Positions 34,614 through 45,770 of a stretch of 64,000 nucleotides of DNA are shown piece by piece (the first letter of the stretch is position 1; each line of letters opens with the position of its first letter). The translations under genes and the position numbers were made by a program. Source of the stretch: Mesodorylaimus sp. YZB2_4 (Eukaryota; Nematoda; Enoplea; Dorylaimida; Dorylaimidae); contig JASANH010000025.1 in assembly GCA_030248295.1 (NCBI GenBank), forward strand, positions 1 to 64,000, given 5' to 3'. The notes under the pieces are model-generated. The model did not search any database. It was given only the letters and a program-made list of their open reading frames with translations, and was not told the origin of the DNA.

Positions 34614-35318
34614 ATGGAAATAATTGCCAATAATATCACATACTTCGAAAATAACTGTCGCAACGTCTGGAGTCCAACTCTGTATTTCAACACTTGTTAC
34701 TTAGCTCTCCCTTCGCAAGTGAGTGTTGGAGAAGATACGAACGATTGCGTCTGGAGCTGCGAGGATATCGAGCTCTTCTGCGAAACACGAATAGAATACT
34801 CAAAGGCAAAGCTCGTTGCAATCGCTGCTTTCCTCGGCCGATACAATATCTGGGAAACCCTTGTAGATTCAATTGGCTTGGTTGGTAACGGTTTGCTGTT
34901 CCTGACCCTTTTCGTCTAAACTAACCAGCACCATGCACACTTTCCGTCGCTTTATCTCTCTGGCATTGTTTATCCACGCTGTCCTCGCCTTTATTTAGTA
35001 CTACGTTGCGAACAATATTACACTTACGAATACCATCTTTTTCTTTTAAAATTTACTATGCAATTCCAATTTGACAAAGAAGCTATCAGGCTGAATGTTA
35101 TCATGTTAACATTTTTCATGATGCTCGATCGGTTCCGGGCTGTTTGCCACGTCACTAAGCACAGCAAACAGAATATCAAGCAATATTACGCGCTTTCATT
35201 CATTGTATCTTTTTTAATTGGTTGCATAGACTTCGAGCAGCACCTCGAGTCAGTCCTCACACGACTCAGCCCTAAAAACCGGCAGTGGGCAACCAGCGCT
35301 GACCATTCAGACAACTAG
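34614..35318 (+). pseudogene. Rhodopsin-family GPCR remnant (FMRFamide-receptor-like)
   Basis: Seen: an extracellular-looking N-terminus with Cys and N-I-T/N-x-T sites, then TM1 (LVDSIGLVGNGLLFLTLFV) with the GN motif. A one-base shift after this (TAA at 34917) leads to STMHTFRRFISLALFIHAVL, positioned as the first intracellular loop and TM2. At 35058-35318 another frame has the end of TM3 and the DRY-like motif (MLDRFRAVCH), then TM4 (YYALSFIVSFLIGC). Known: GN in TM1 and D/E-R-Y/F in TM3 are rhodopsin-family hallmarks. Extracellular loop 2 onward is missing and a Ty3 element follows about 100 bp later. A plasma-membrane receptor in origin, not functional as read. Confidence 0.5.
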
Positions 35319-35464
35319 CATTTGGAAGAAGCACGTATACATAGTGTGTGTCCAATATTTCCTTGGGTCAAAGTGACATGGGTGAGTACAGTTTCGTTGT
35401 TAATATAGGTCCTAAGGAAAGGCACATGCCAAAGTTCCTTCAGCCTCAGCTACTTATTGATTAA

Positions 35465-36457
35465 GTGGTAGAACTCGTCAACCCCACTTTCACGACCGTT
35501 CGTGATCTAGAGGATTATAATTCTGAGACATGGCCGAAAAATGTCCATATTGATCCTGATGATCCCGCTAGGCAACAGACGCTATTGCGCAGACTCAATG
35601 TTGGCCATGATCAACTTTCAGGAGCCGATCGTGAGAAACTTCGAAAAGTGGTAGCTTCCAACTGTGATGTTTTTGCGCTAAACAAGTATGAGATTTCAGG
35701 TACGCATTCAGCGAAGCACAAAATCGATACAGGCGATACAAAACCCATCATGACTCGACCTCGTCGGCTGATCGGAAGCCAAAAATCGATCGTGAAAGAA
35801 GAAATTGGCAAATTACTCCGTCTCGGTTGGATTCGGCCTTCACTCTCGTCGTGGGCATCTCCGATCGTGATGGTCAAGAAGAAGAATGGCGATTGGAGAC
35901 TGTGCATCGATTTCCGGGCTGTTAATGCTGTGACACAGAAAGATGCACCTTCGCTCCCGAATATTCATGAAATGTTAGATACACTGCTAGGTAGTACTAT
36001 CTTTTCTGTGTTCGATATGACCTCGGGTTACAGCCAGGTCCCCTTGGATCCGACAGCGGCTGAGAAGACAGCGTTTATAACCCCTTTTGGATTTTGGGAA
36101 TATGCAAATATGCGTTTTTGCCTCTTCAATGCCCCTGCCGAATTTCAACGCTGTATGGAATTGGCTCTCACTGGCCTTCTTTGGCATTATGTCATGTGTT
36201 ATCTTGACGATATTATTATTTTTAGCAGATCGGTTGATGAACACGAGTACCACTTGGCACCTGTGTTCGATGGACTGCAATATGCTAACCTAAAATTGGA
36301 ATTATCGAAGTGTTCGATTGGGATAGACAAGGTCGAGTACCTTGGAAATTGCATATCCAAAGACGGTTATCATCCAACAGACGATAAAATCGATAAGGTA
36401 TGCAATTTTCCGGTTCCCCGTAACCAAGACGAACTGCATAAGTTCATGTCTTGCTAG
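35465..36457 (+). CDS. Ty3/Gypsy reverse transcriptase
   Basis: 330 codons, open. Motifs in order: IRPSLSSWASPIVMVKKKNG, WRLCIDFRAVNAVTQKDA, FSVFDMTSGYSQVPLD (first catalytic Asp), KTAFITPFGFWEYANMRF, NAPAEFQRCM and CYLDDIIIFS (YLDD box), then KCSIGIDKVEYLG. Known: this series is diagnostic of Ty3/Gypsy RT, which copies the element RNA into DNA in cytoplasmic particles. All three catalytic Asp residues are present. The true protein starts upstream as part of a polyprotein. Confidence 0.95.
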   Translation: MVELVNPTFTTVRDLEDYNSETWPKNVHIDPDDPARQQTLLRRLNVGHDQLSGADREKLRKVVASNCDVFALNKYEISGTHSAKHKIDTGDTKPIMTRPRRLIGSQKSIVKEEIGKLLRLGWIRPSLSSWASPIVMVKKKNGDWRLCIDFRAVNAVTQKDAPSLPNIHEMLDTLLGSTIFSVFDMTSGYSQVPLDPTAAEKTAFITPFGFWEYANMRFCLFNAPAEFQRCMELALTGLLWHYVMCYLDDIIIFSRSVDEHEYHLAPVFDGLQYANLKLELSKCSIGIDKVEYLGNCISKDGYHPTDDKIDKVCNFPVPRNQDELHKFMSC

Positions 36458-37010
36458 TTACTACCGATCGTTTATCGAGGGATTCCCCCAGCGATCACGT
36501 TCCCTGAGGCATCTCCTCCGAAAGGGTACAGAATTCAAATGGACAGACGTAAGTCAGTCAGAATTTGGAGATCTCCGTCAGCGGCTGGTTTCTCCACCAG
36601 TCCTGCGGTTCGTCGATTTGTCTTCAACCTTCCGGCTGAGCACCGATGCTAGCAACACGGCTATTGGCGCAGTGCTGAAACAATACGATCCAGCTCGTCC
36701 AACGAAACCGTGGCCGGTGGGCTATGCGTCTCGTACGTTCAACCCAGCCGAGCAGAAATATTCGACGATCGATCGAGAATGTCTCGCAATTTATTGGGGG
36801 CATTCTCCATTATCGATATTATCTCTATGGTCGCCCGTTTGAGGTATATACCGACCATTAACCACTCCTACAATGGTATAAGGAGAAAGATCTCGAAGGT
36901 AGGAGGGAAAAGGGGTTACTGAAATTGCAGGACTATCTGTTTAGTATCACTCACGCTCGTGGATGCGACAATGGTGCTGCCGACGCTCTGTCGAGATTAC
37001 CAACAGCTGA
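36445..37010 (+). pseudogene. Ty3/Gypsy RNase H domain, frame-broken
   Basis: Continues RT with ASYYRSFIEGFPQRSRSLRH, LRLSTDASNTAIGAVLKQ-like text (STDAS = first catalytic Asp), GYASRTFNPAEQKYSTIDRE (catalytic Glu), then in shifted frames HYRYYLYGRPFEVYTDH and QDYLFSITHARGCDNGAADA. Known: TDAS, E, TDH and N-ADALSR mark the RNase H domain that removes the RNA template. At least two frameshifts. Confidence 0.85.
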
Positions 37011-37957
37011 TATGTCCTTTTCGCAGCACTGCATCCATATCAACGGTGCAATCGATGTAGCGCCTCTGTTTTGGCCGCATTGATTCCTCATGGTTTCACT
37101 TCGACACCTGCGCCTGTCGCAGTGGAAGAAGCCCAGACCTATCAGGACGCTATCGACATGATAGATGCGCTTTCTCCACCAGAATTTCATTCCACGTCTG
37201 AGAGTGAGTCTGCTCATGATTCTTGCGCTGATTCTCGTAGTGGATCTAAATCAGAAAGCGACGATCGTATCGATTGCCCGCCCTAGCTCCTAAATGGGAG
37301 CCTTCGGTGCTGGCGATACGTCAAAATTCCAATTGCGTCATTCATGAACGAGGTGCTCCCCGCGCCTCTTACTTCTAATTTTTTTATGAATATGTTAGCT
37401 TTGACCAATAAGCTCGAATTACCAGCTATTCCAGAGTACGACAGTGAATATGACAGCGCCGTCGATTTGGCAGTGAGTTCGGCGAGCCCGTCTCAGCCTT
37501 CTTACCTGCCAGCAGCTCGTGTGCACGTCACATATCGGGCTGATCCTAATGATGCGACTTTAGAATTATCTGTTCGACCTGATCACAATCTATCTTTAGA
37601 TTCCGACTCCGATCAGGATGATCTCGAATTGATTGATGAATCAGACTCTGCCTGTCAGGTGGAAACTCAACTCGATATTCCTTTTATTAGCATCTGATGT
37701 GTTTCCAGATACGCCTTCACGTAACTTACCTTTATAAGATGCAACGTGACGAAGAGTACTTGTTTCAGATTATTCGTCACCTTGAAGGCTACGATTTGCT
37801 GCCCGCAAACTCAGCACGAGTAGCGAAAGATTATTTGTTGGACCAGGATGGAATCCTTCTGCATAGGCGGTCGTTGCAGTGCTTTAGCTTGATGGATGAC
37901 GACCATGCATTGATATGCGCTGGCCCCTCGCATAAACCTTCCGCTTTCACAGAGTAA
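37011..37957 (+). pseudogene. Ty3/Gypsy region between RNase H and integrase, acidic insertion
   Basis: 37140-37697 gives Ser/Asp/Glu-rich peptides in two frames (for example LSLDSDSDQDDLELIDESDS). It is followed at 37697-37957 by YKMQRDEEYLFQIIRHLEGY and KDYLLDQDGILLHRRSLQ, the usual lead-in to the zinc-binding integrase N-terminus (DGLLYRR-like). Homology ends at about 37950. Acidic tethers of this length are not usual in Gypsy pol. Confidence 0.55.
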
Positions 37958-38745
37958 CACTCTAGCTGTAAAATAACAATGTTTTACTGCATATTTTCAT
38001 GACAGACAAGACAGTATATTGTTTACCTTGAAACTTGATGGAGCTGGGCTTCAACATCTCCCCGCATCCAGCACTGCTGCATTGTACTTGACACAGAAGA
38101 GAATGCAGCTGGGCCAATTCGACAATCGCGCGTTTCCTATTAGCTGCTTTTGCCACAGATGGACCGCTTTTACTCAATGCATTCGCATGCTGCTGTCTGG
38201 CAGTTGCGCTGAACTTCTGATAGTATACTCTGAAATGCAAGAAGCGTAACTAGCGGATGAAAGAGGTTTATTTAGGACATGGCCTAACTGTTGGTTAACC
38301 GTCTCACTACGACGTAGGATATGACTTGTGATGACACAATACGTTTTAGGATATGTTTTGACTGACTGCGAAACCAGGCTCATGTCCAAGCCCCGGGCGC
38401 CTGATATCTATTTCTTTGTTGGTTGAAAAACAGGAACAACAACTGGAACTGAAACTGGAAAAACAGCTCGAAAGCTTGGAAAATAGTCAAGTGCAAAAAA
38501 GCTGAAGGATTTGCAGATTAGTTGGGGCTTGTCATTAGTTGAGAGAGATACAAAACTGGAGCAGAAGTGTAATCAAAAGGTACACTTGAACCAGTGGTGA
38601 CTACCAGAGCTTACAGGCCTGGGTAGGTGGAACGAAGCATGCATACTTACTCTTTGATAGTAGGTGAGGCGCGTGCCACTGCCGTCACCAATTTTCGAAA
38701 AGGTTTGAGTTCAAGGTCGGTGTTACTTTCTGACCCCTCCCCCTC
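37958..38745. other. Unassigned spacer
   Basis: No gene recognised; 38400-38560 is A/G-rich low-complexity sequence (GGAACAACAACTGGAACTGA). Confidence 0.4.
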
Positions 38746-39243
38746 CTAATCGCACGACTCCCATCCATTTGGCCGCTCGCTCACTTCCTCGGCGCTCTTT
38801 TGGGAGGTGGTCGAAGGTGGACTGACGTGCAACTCATAGTTTTGCACTTCGTCATCGATGACTCGAACGAAAAATGGTGGTTCACCTGTGCAAGTAGGGG
38901 AGCCATCGAGCTGCTCTGGAAATGAACGGCGCGATTTCTTTGGAGTGGCTGACGAGCTATTAGCGTAAGATGTTTTCATATGGATCGAAGTGGACGGCTG
39001 CGCGGGGCATCGACAGTTGTCAGCCATATCGGGATGGGTTTCCGACAGAGCCAATAAAATCTCTATTTTTTCGCTGTTCGATTTGTGTCCGCCGTACATA
39101 TCAAAAAAGTGTTCCAAACGACCATGGAAAGACTTGGTCAAAAAAGCACTGAGTTTGATTTTTCTGTCAGCTTTTGGCCGCCCTCGTTTCCTTTTAAACT
39201 GACCAAATCGATAAACGTCCGAAAATAAGTCATTATTCGCCAT
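38746..39243 (-). CDS. Unknown basic/acidic protein with AT-hook
   Basis: From ATG 39243 (MANNDLFSDVYRFGQFKRKR) 165 codons to TAA/TAG near 38746; the frame is open a further 55 codons upstream. Seen: KRKRGRPKADRKIKL at residues 17-31, a GRP-centred AT-hook for minor-groove DNA binding, then a helical block (SEKIEILLALSETHPDM) and a polar tail with PKKSRRSFPE (nuclear-localisation-like). Not matched to a family I know. Intronless and isolated among repeats, so it may be a transposon accessory protein. Its longest non-element-like frame status makes it a reasonable coding candidate. Confidence 0.45.
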   Translation of the reverse strand: MANNDLFSDVYRFGQFKRKRGRPKADRKIKLSAFLTKSFHGRLEHFFDMYGGHKSNSEKIEILLALSETHPDMADNCRCPAQPSTSIHMKTSYANSSSATPKKSRRSFPEQLDGSPTCTGEPPFFVRVIDDEVQNYELHVSPPSTTSQKSAEEVSERPNGWESCD

Positions 39244-39408
39244 GGATATCCTATCCCGACAGAGAGTAGTCACAAAGCGTAGGTCATCCGGTGCCGTATC
39301 AGTCGGCCAGAAACTCGCCGAGCAATGTCTATACTGCTGTGTGTTGGACTGGCCCTTATCGCTCCTAAACCGGTTGCGTGTACATCCCCGCGTTGGGGTG
39401 AGCCACAA

Positions 39409-40549
39409 GAATCCTCATGCCCGCACTACAAGACCGTCATGTAAATCTTGCGCGCTGCCTACGAGGAGTTCTGCGTAGTTCCGTCTCCAACAAGAACGCA
39501 AATAAATCTAGGGGCTAGAACGGGGAGACATAGGCCACTGATTGACCGAGAATGAATTTTTTCTGGGGGTTTTCTCATGAAGGAATCGGTGTGACTGATT
39601 CTGTAATGAGGCCATCGAACACAAACATGTCATTCTTGCGCGTGGAACACAAATCGATGCTTGTGATCAGGCTTGATGCTTGCTAAAAATGGTAAAGAAA
39701 AGAGAAACTGCGGAAGGCAGACATTGACCATTGTCCACTGTCCACTGTTTTTAGACTGTAGAGGCTAACGATAAGTCAACATAGTCTGGCCTACAATCAG
39801 GCACAAGATGAAATGTATTCAGGATTTCTCAGTCATGGAACATGGTGCGCATGCCATACACACGAGTATGCTACTCTACAAACAAAAGATCTCACAGTTA
39901 GTAGAGATCCATTCACCGTTTTCACTAAGAGAAAACCCGTGGTAATTTGAGTGATTAGGAAAACTCCAGAAGGCAGCATCAGCCCATTTGTCGCAACGCA
40001 GAGAATGGTCGCTGTGGTGCAGGGGCTCAAGGCAATGCGCTATGAACCAATCTCGGGTGACTTCTACCCTCGTTAGGCACTTTGCTTTTGCGATTCTTTT
40101 TGTTTCAGAGCTATACAGTGTACCTACTAGCCTTGCACTTTTGTCAAGACATGCTTCTACTCATCATTTTGTGCTTCCACCATAAGCACATGCCTGCTGA
40201 AGTCACAACATGTGCTAAGCATACAGCTTGGGCTTACTTTTTATGTCAGTATATGCAGCATGGACTGGCTAGATACGAGTATGAGATTCAGGCAGAGCAT
40301 CTAAAAGGCAGGCATCAGCGCTGCGCCTTATTGATTTTCGGCATTGCAAGACAAACAACAGACAGGTGGAAGGGGCATAGAAGATCATTGCAATGCGTCA
40401 GTATATGGCGACTGGACCAGCCGAGCACACTTACAGAGACCCCTTTTGCGTAAGCGGACTCTCTGGTTCTCGCAACGGAAATACGAACAACATTTTCCCG
40501 TCCCAATAATTCCTGGCCGAGCACCCTTACGTATCTCCTTCAAAGTAGT
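39409..40549. other. Gene-free stretch
   Basis: Only short motif-less frames on both strands. No repeat recognised. Confidence 0.4.
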
Positions 40550-40820
40550 GCACGCCTCTACTCCCTGCACAAACTCATGGGGGATTGATCTCTAATGACG
40601 TACAATGCACGGCGGTCTACAGGTGAAAAGGCATTTAAAATATGGAAATTCTTTTTAAATTGTAGCCAATAGGACAATTTCCATAGCGTCTGAGCCGCTC
40701 ATATCCTAACCACTGAGGATTCCCAAACCACCCGAAACATGTTAATTTCAACGATTTTTTGGGCAATGCGCACAGGCCAACCGGCTGAATATATCAATAT
40801 GGCTTTAAAAACAACCCGTG
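40550..40820. repeat. Tandem-spaced duplication, copy 1
   Basis: Aligns with 41164-41448, same orientation, start-to-start distance about 614 bp. Shared: AAACCACCCGAAACATGTTA and GCGCACAGGCCAA-CGGCTGA. Non-coding. Confidence 0.8.
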
Positions 40821-41163
40821 CAAACCACTTGGTGCGAATTCAAACGAAGCCGGAGCCCTAAATTGACTACACCAAGAAAGATTGGCCAGATACCAAGGCT
40901 GAAAAAGGAAAATTGATCTTTTAAAATGATCTTTTAGGCCTAAACGTACCATTCACTGGCCAAAACCCGTGCCATGCGAATGGAATATACCTCGGTCAGG
41001 ACCAGGTTGGCATGCTGGAGTGGATTATTGCTGATCACAGTGGGGGGTTTTAAGCGGGTCTGGACTAATTTACCATTTACAATGCGTTTTTCGCGCTCTC
41101 GGATAATGTGAGGGCTGGCTCTTTGCGTCTATAGGTGTACAGGTTGGAGGCCATTGAATCGGC

Positions 41164-41448
41164 GCACGCCTGCACTTCCTGCACGCACGCATTGGAGATT
41201 GATCTACAATGAGTTACACTAGACGGCGGTCCACATTGGTGAAAAAAGCATTTTGAATATGGAGATTTTTTTCAAATTGTAGCTAATGAGACATTGTCTT
41301 CATTTCCATAGGGTCCGAGCCGCTCCTGTTACAGCCTTCCCACCATTGATTTCTAAACCACCCGAAACATGTTAATTTCAACAATTTTCGGGACATTGCG
41401 CACAGGCCAAGCGGCTGAGTATCTCGACATGGCTTTAAAAACAGCCCC
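41164..41448. repeat. Tandem-spaced duplication, copy 2
   Basis: Partner of 40550-40820. Ends at TGGCTTTAAAAACA. The intervening 340 bp are not obviously duplicated. Confidence 0.8.
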
Positions 41449-41894
41449 TTATCCTTCCCGACTTAAGTAGTATTAGGCAGCGATTAAGCCAGCCATATCA
41501 ATAGTCAAAACATCATTGCGAGGCTGATTGGGAGGTAAAACATCGTACAGGAAGCCATGAAACAAATATGTAAAATAAAAAGCATACAGTACAGCAAAAA
41601 AAGTTTTTCGCTAGGTCGACTCAAAACCACGGCAACATAGAGACCATAGAATGATTTCCTGCTTGAAAATCGTATCCTAGCTACCCGGCCAGCGGCATGG
41701 CAAGATTTTTTGAAAATTTAGCAAGATTATTCACAGAAAATCTTTCTTTGTCCTTTTCATTCCTGAATTTCAAATATCGTGGTTCAGAAGCATCAAACTA
41801 CAGCAGTATAAAAAATAATTGAGTGTACATAAATCCTAGGCTGTTGCGTTATAATTGATTGAGATGAGTCTCGGAGGAGGCTAAAATAAAAGAG

Positions 41895-41936
41895 AGCCAG
41901 CCCCTTTTACTGTAGGTACAGTAAAAGGGGCTGGCT
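41895..41936. repeat. Perfect 42-bp palindrome (20-bp arms, 2-base centre)
   Basis: Left arm AGCCAGCCCCTTTTACTGTA, centre GG, right arm its exact reverse complement. Such near-loopless palindromes tend to be unstable, so it is either young or a transposon footprint. Confidence 0.95.
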
Positions 41937-41943
41937 ATCAACT

Positions 41944-42408
41944 GGTTTTGGATGCAGCACTTACAAAACTGGAGGGGAGGGAACGTTTTATTATAATCGA
42001 GCTTCAATCCGTATGCTACTGTATGTTTGTAAAGACGAGTTTTTTAATTTTATTTGTCCAAAATGCTCGGGTGGAACGGTTCGACTGAAGTGTCTGAATA
42101 TCATACCAAGCGAAATGATAGCAGTTACTGATAAGGTAAAGAGCAAATACTGCAACGACGAACAATAGGACAGGTTGTCTCGACCAACATTTTCTTACGG
42201 GGGTGGATGATTTGATGAAAAGTAAACGTTGAAAAGTGACAGCAGTGGCCAACCTGAAGAGACCAAAGTTTTTCAGAATGGTCCGCGCGCAGAAAATACT
42301 CGAGGCCTTTATTGGGCAGGCAAGTCAGGTAATTCTGTCTGCCGAGCATGCGGGTATAATGACAGTAAAAACCATCCTCTGGACAAAAAGTAAAAATGGA
42401 TAGGCAAA
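41944..42408. repeat. Dispersed repeat R450, copy 2
   Basis: Same orientation partner of 8042-8495. It starts 7 bases after the palindrome, so the palindrome may mark its insertion edge. Confidence 0.8.
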
Positions 42409-44869
42409 CCTGTTAATTTGTGTGATTCATTTCTGATAAATAGAAAATAACAGGTCTAACCCCGCACAACTTTTTCAAGTTTTTTTCAGGTCATGCTATG
42501 TGCTGCAACATTTATGTCATAAATAAACAGTATTTTTCAGAGACTTGACGCATATGGAATAAGCTTGACAAGTGGAAGTTTTTGAGCCTTTTTAGACGTC
42601 GAAACATCAAACTGAAATAAGTTTTGAATGAAGAAAAAATTCTTCCTTTAGCATATGATGTTAAATTTTTAAACTTTTAAAGCTAGCCAACCTGAGAAGC
42701 AATTTCGACTCATCCCGACACTAACAATGCGGACGAAGCTGAAAAACTATTTCCAACCACCAGAAATACCAAATGTGCTTTGAATAAAAGAATTCGATAA
42801 TTTACTGTATGCTTCAACTGAATATCTCAAATGGAAAGAAATATATGGGAGCTGTACTAGCGGAAACGCCGAGATCAGTAGCTGCCATACACGATAAAAG
42901 GCAGTTGGTCCTACTGATCGGAAGACTTCCAGTGTTCATAATAATAATCATAAGAATATTTCCAACACATCCTGCGCAGACTTGGGCGGGCAAAATGTAT
43001 TCGCGGTTTATGTTCGCAAAACTGACTACAGCTTGTGTCGCCATTCTCCTGTAGAGTTTGGTGACTGCTAGCTGTTTCTCTGAACAAGAACAGTGGTTTG
43101 AAACATTTTATTGCTTTGATAAATGTATCTACTTTCAGGTCTCGTTCCAGAGAATAAGTGAGGGAGTGAATGTCACAGACATAGATGTTATAATAGACAA
43201 CTTTGATATACCCTATTTGTACAAGCATCAGGTTGATGAACCACGAATTTGAATCGAATAGAAGTATTCTCACGAAGTACCGTATCGAACTGAGAGTCAT
43301 TTGCAGTCGACTTGACTGTCGAGACTCGAATCGTCGAGGCCAATGTCTTTTTGCTTAATCACAGGCGGAAATCAGCGAATAGTGGCTGTGGGTGATCATG
43401 AGTCCACGCTGAGCATTCGACAAAGCTGAAAACTAAATCGTCAAATATGTATTGCTGTAATGATCTTCTTTTCAACTCGGTCAAGCAATTTGAATTTACC
43501 TCGTGCTGTCTTGGCCAAGTACTCATTGTGGGCGTGCGCGTCGTCCACTTTGACGGCTTCATCGAGCTCGCCTTGAATCTCCTGGTTGGAGCTGAGTGGC
43601 CGGGCCATTTTTCTCAGCGCATTAAAGCCGCATTCTTAAAAAAAGTTGACGTGTATGCCAAGCTCGCACAATTCCTGATACATGGCCTCGTCTTGCTGTC
43701 TAAGATTCGGTTCAATACCTGTAAAATCTAAATTCCGCTGCAGTTACTCGGCGCGGTTGTGCCTGTGATAATGTCAGCCATTGTGAAGACAACTGAGGGG
43801 CTATATGGGTGATTTGATGCGCATCCGCCCACTTTGTAGCTGCCTTAACGCCTAGCCGCACTCGTCTACCATCATCACAAGTCTGAATTTTGATTTTTTC
43901 CTCTGAAGGACATCAACAGTATGTATACATTGACAGGCGCGGTAGCTGTAACACAGACGCGTAATGTTAAGCGGGCAACTTTGATTGTTCATAGCTCGAC
44001 AACAAATTAACAAAAATAGGAGTTAGCTGTTTGCCATGGTGAATGATCGTGCAAAATTTCATTCGAAACGGTTCCGCCATTCTTGGCATCCAGAATGCGT
44101 GTTTTGCTGTTTCAGAGATGGCGGCGACGACGACGACGACAAAGTACTTGAGACGAGTCCACAGCAATAACCACTGAAGTAACAGATAAAAGGTTTGGTT
44201 TTTCTAAAAGCTCTTATATCAGAGGTTATTCTTTTGGGGGTTTGATTTAAGGATTCAAGCTCATTAATTTATTTTGCGCCAAGAACTGAATTTTCGCACA
44301 AATACCACCAGAAGCTGGAATATTTTTGTTAGCCGTGCGGCGCGACAGTGCTGGTTTAGCCGCAATTAGAGGCGTAGGCCAAGAAGACAAGACGCGTGTT
44401 CTGTATGACGTTATGCGATGAGAGAAAAATTCGTTTCTGGAATTTTTTGTGTGATGAGATTTTCAAAGGGTCGGGTCGGGTCGGATTGGATCAGGAGTGC
44501 TGAACCAGAGTCGGCCAATTTTTTGGATGTGAAACTGAACAGCTTGGGGCTGATTGTTAGCGGTTCTTCGTGGACCTTAGAACCACGTGAGCTTCCTCCT
44601 GTTTTGTGGCTACTGAGGCTGCGAAGCTGTGGTTGTGCATCAATATATTCGACGAGTGCGCCCTTGCTGGACGCACTAGAAGCGCAGTCGTTGTCGGGAT
44701 AAGCGCAGCACCAGAATGCCTTACCAATGTGAAAACTCCCTACCTGTTAGAAGTCATATGCAATAGACTACAAAGAGTACAGTATGGGAGCCTTTTTTGC
44801 AACAGACTTGCGTCAGCTGAGGAGGGACTAGCCAGAAAATTTCTCGCTCAACTGCTCAACAGCTGCTCA
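42409..44869. other. Gene-poor stretch
   Basis: No domain recognised. Includes a (CGA)n run near 44123-44142 and a GGGTCGGGTCGGGTCGG patch near 44468. Confidence 0.4.
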
Positions 44870-45770
44870 ACTGCGTTGTATCTTTACCTGGTTTCGGCAG
44901 CAATTTAATGACACCCTGTCTTTGCGAGGCTGCTAATTCTCCCAACTCAATCGATGTATTCATACTTTGCAAAAAGTGGTCGCGGATAAGATCCCAAAAA
45001 ACTCGGTACCACTCTACGGGTAGCCCGTCTAGTCCAGGCGCCTTACCTGAAGCCATACATTTCAGCGCATTGTGGAACCCTGGTAGACCGATGGGCTGCT
45101 CAAGCGATGCACGAGCCTCGTCGCTCAACTTTCGGCTTTCACGCGCACTTACAGTCTCGAGCCATTCCCTCATAGCTCCCGTGTTCGAAGGCCCCTGACT
45201 GCAAACCTTGGCAAAGTAGTCCTGTAACGTCTGCAAGACTGCTTGAGTGTCTGTCACATCATGTTCGTTTGCGAGAGATATCTTGCTCACACACTTCCTT
45301 ACCACATTCCGTTTCTCGATGCCTAAAAAGTACTTCGTCGGTTTTTCCCCTAACGCCAACCACCTGACTCTGGAACGAAGAATAGCCCTACGTGCATCAT
45401 CCTCCAGAATGGCACTCAAGTCAGACTGTGCAGAGACAAGTACGGCTACTTCTTCCTGCGATAGGTGATCAGAACGAGACTCTAGGCTATCAAGGATGGA
45501 TTGCAGATGAAGTCTGCGGTGTGATCTGCGAGAATTCACTCTCGCACAATACGCCATCGATGCCTCCCGTACTACCATTTTCAAGTAATCCCATCGCTGC
45601 CGACTGTCCCAGTCTACGGTTTCTCGCACTGCGCTGGCTACTGTCTCCTCCATCAGCTGCTGATATTGTTCCTGCGCCACACACATGGTATTCAATCGCC
45701 AGATACCTCGACCATGTGGCCGATATTGGGGACCTTGGAGTCGGAACACAATACTTTTGTGATCACTGAA
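44870..45770 (-). CDS. LINE ORF2 linker and RT N-terminus, copy 2
   Basis: Open. Contains RRSHRRLHLQSILDSLESRS, ARRAILRSRVRWLALGEKPT, KYFLGIEKRN, MASGKAPGLDGLPVEWYRVF and GVIKLLPKPGKDTTQL, then three unrelated residues and a stop. The YFLGIEKRN stretch between linker and RT is well preserved here. Confidence 0.8.

Larger units (their letters stand above)
35420..37957 (+). mobile_element. Ty3/Gypsy retrotransposon, pol fragment
   Basis: Covers protease-RT linker, RT, RNase H and the start of the integrase region, then stops. No LTR was recognised at either side and gag, protease and integrase catalytic core are absent. Breaks: a frameshift near 36450 (end of RT palm to connection), more in RNase H (after 36800) and in the tether region. 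It begins about 100 bp after the GPCR remnant. Confidence 0.85.

Noticed and set aside
42809..43300. Membrane-protein-like open frames on both strands
   Set aside because: Hydrophobic stretches arise from A/T-rich sequence (ATAATAATAATC); no conserved motif.
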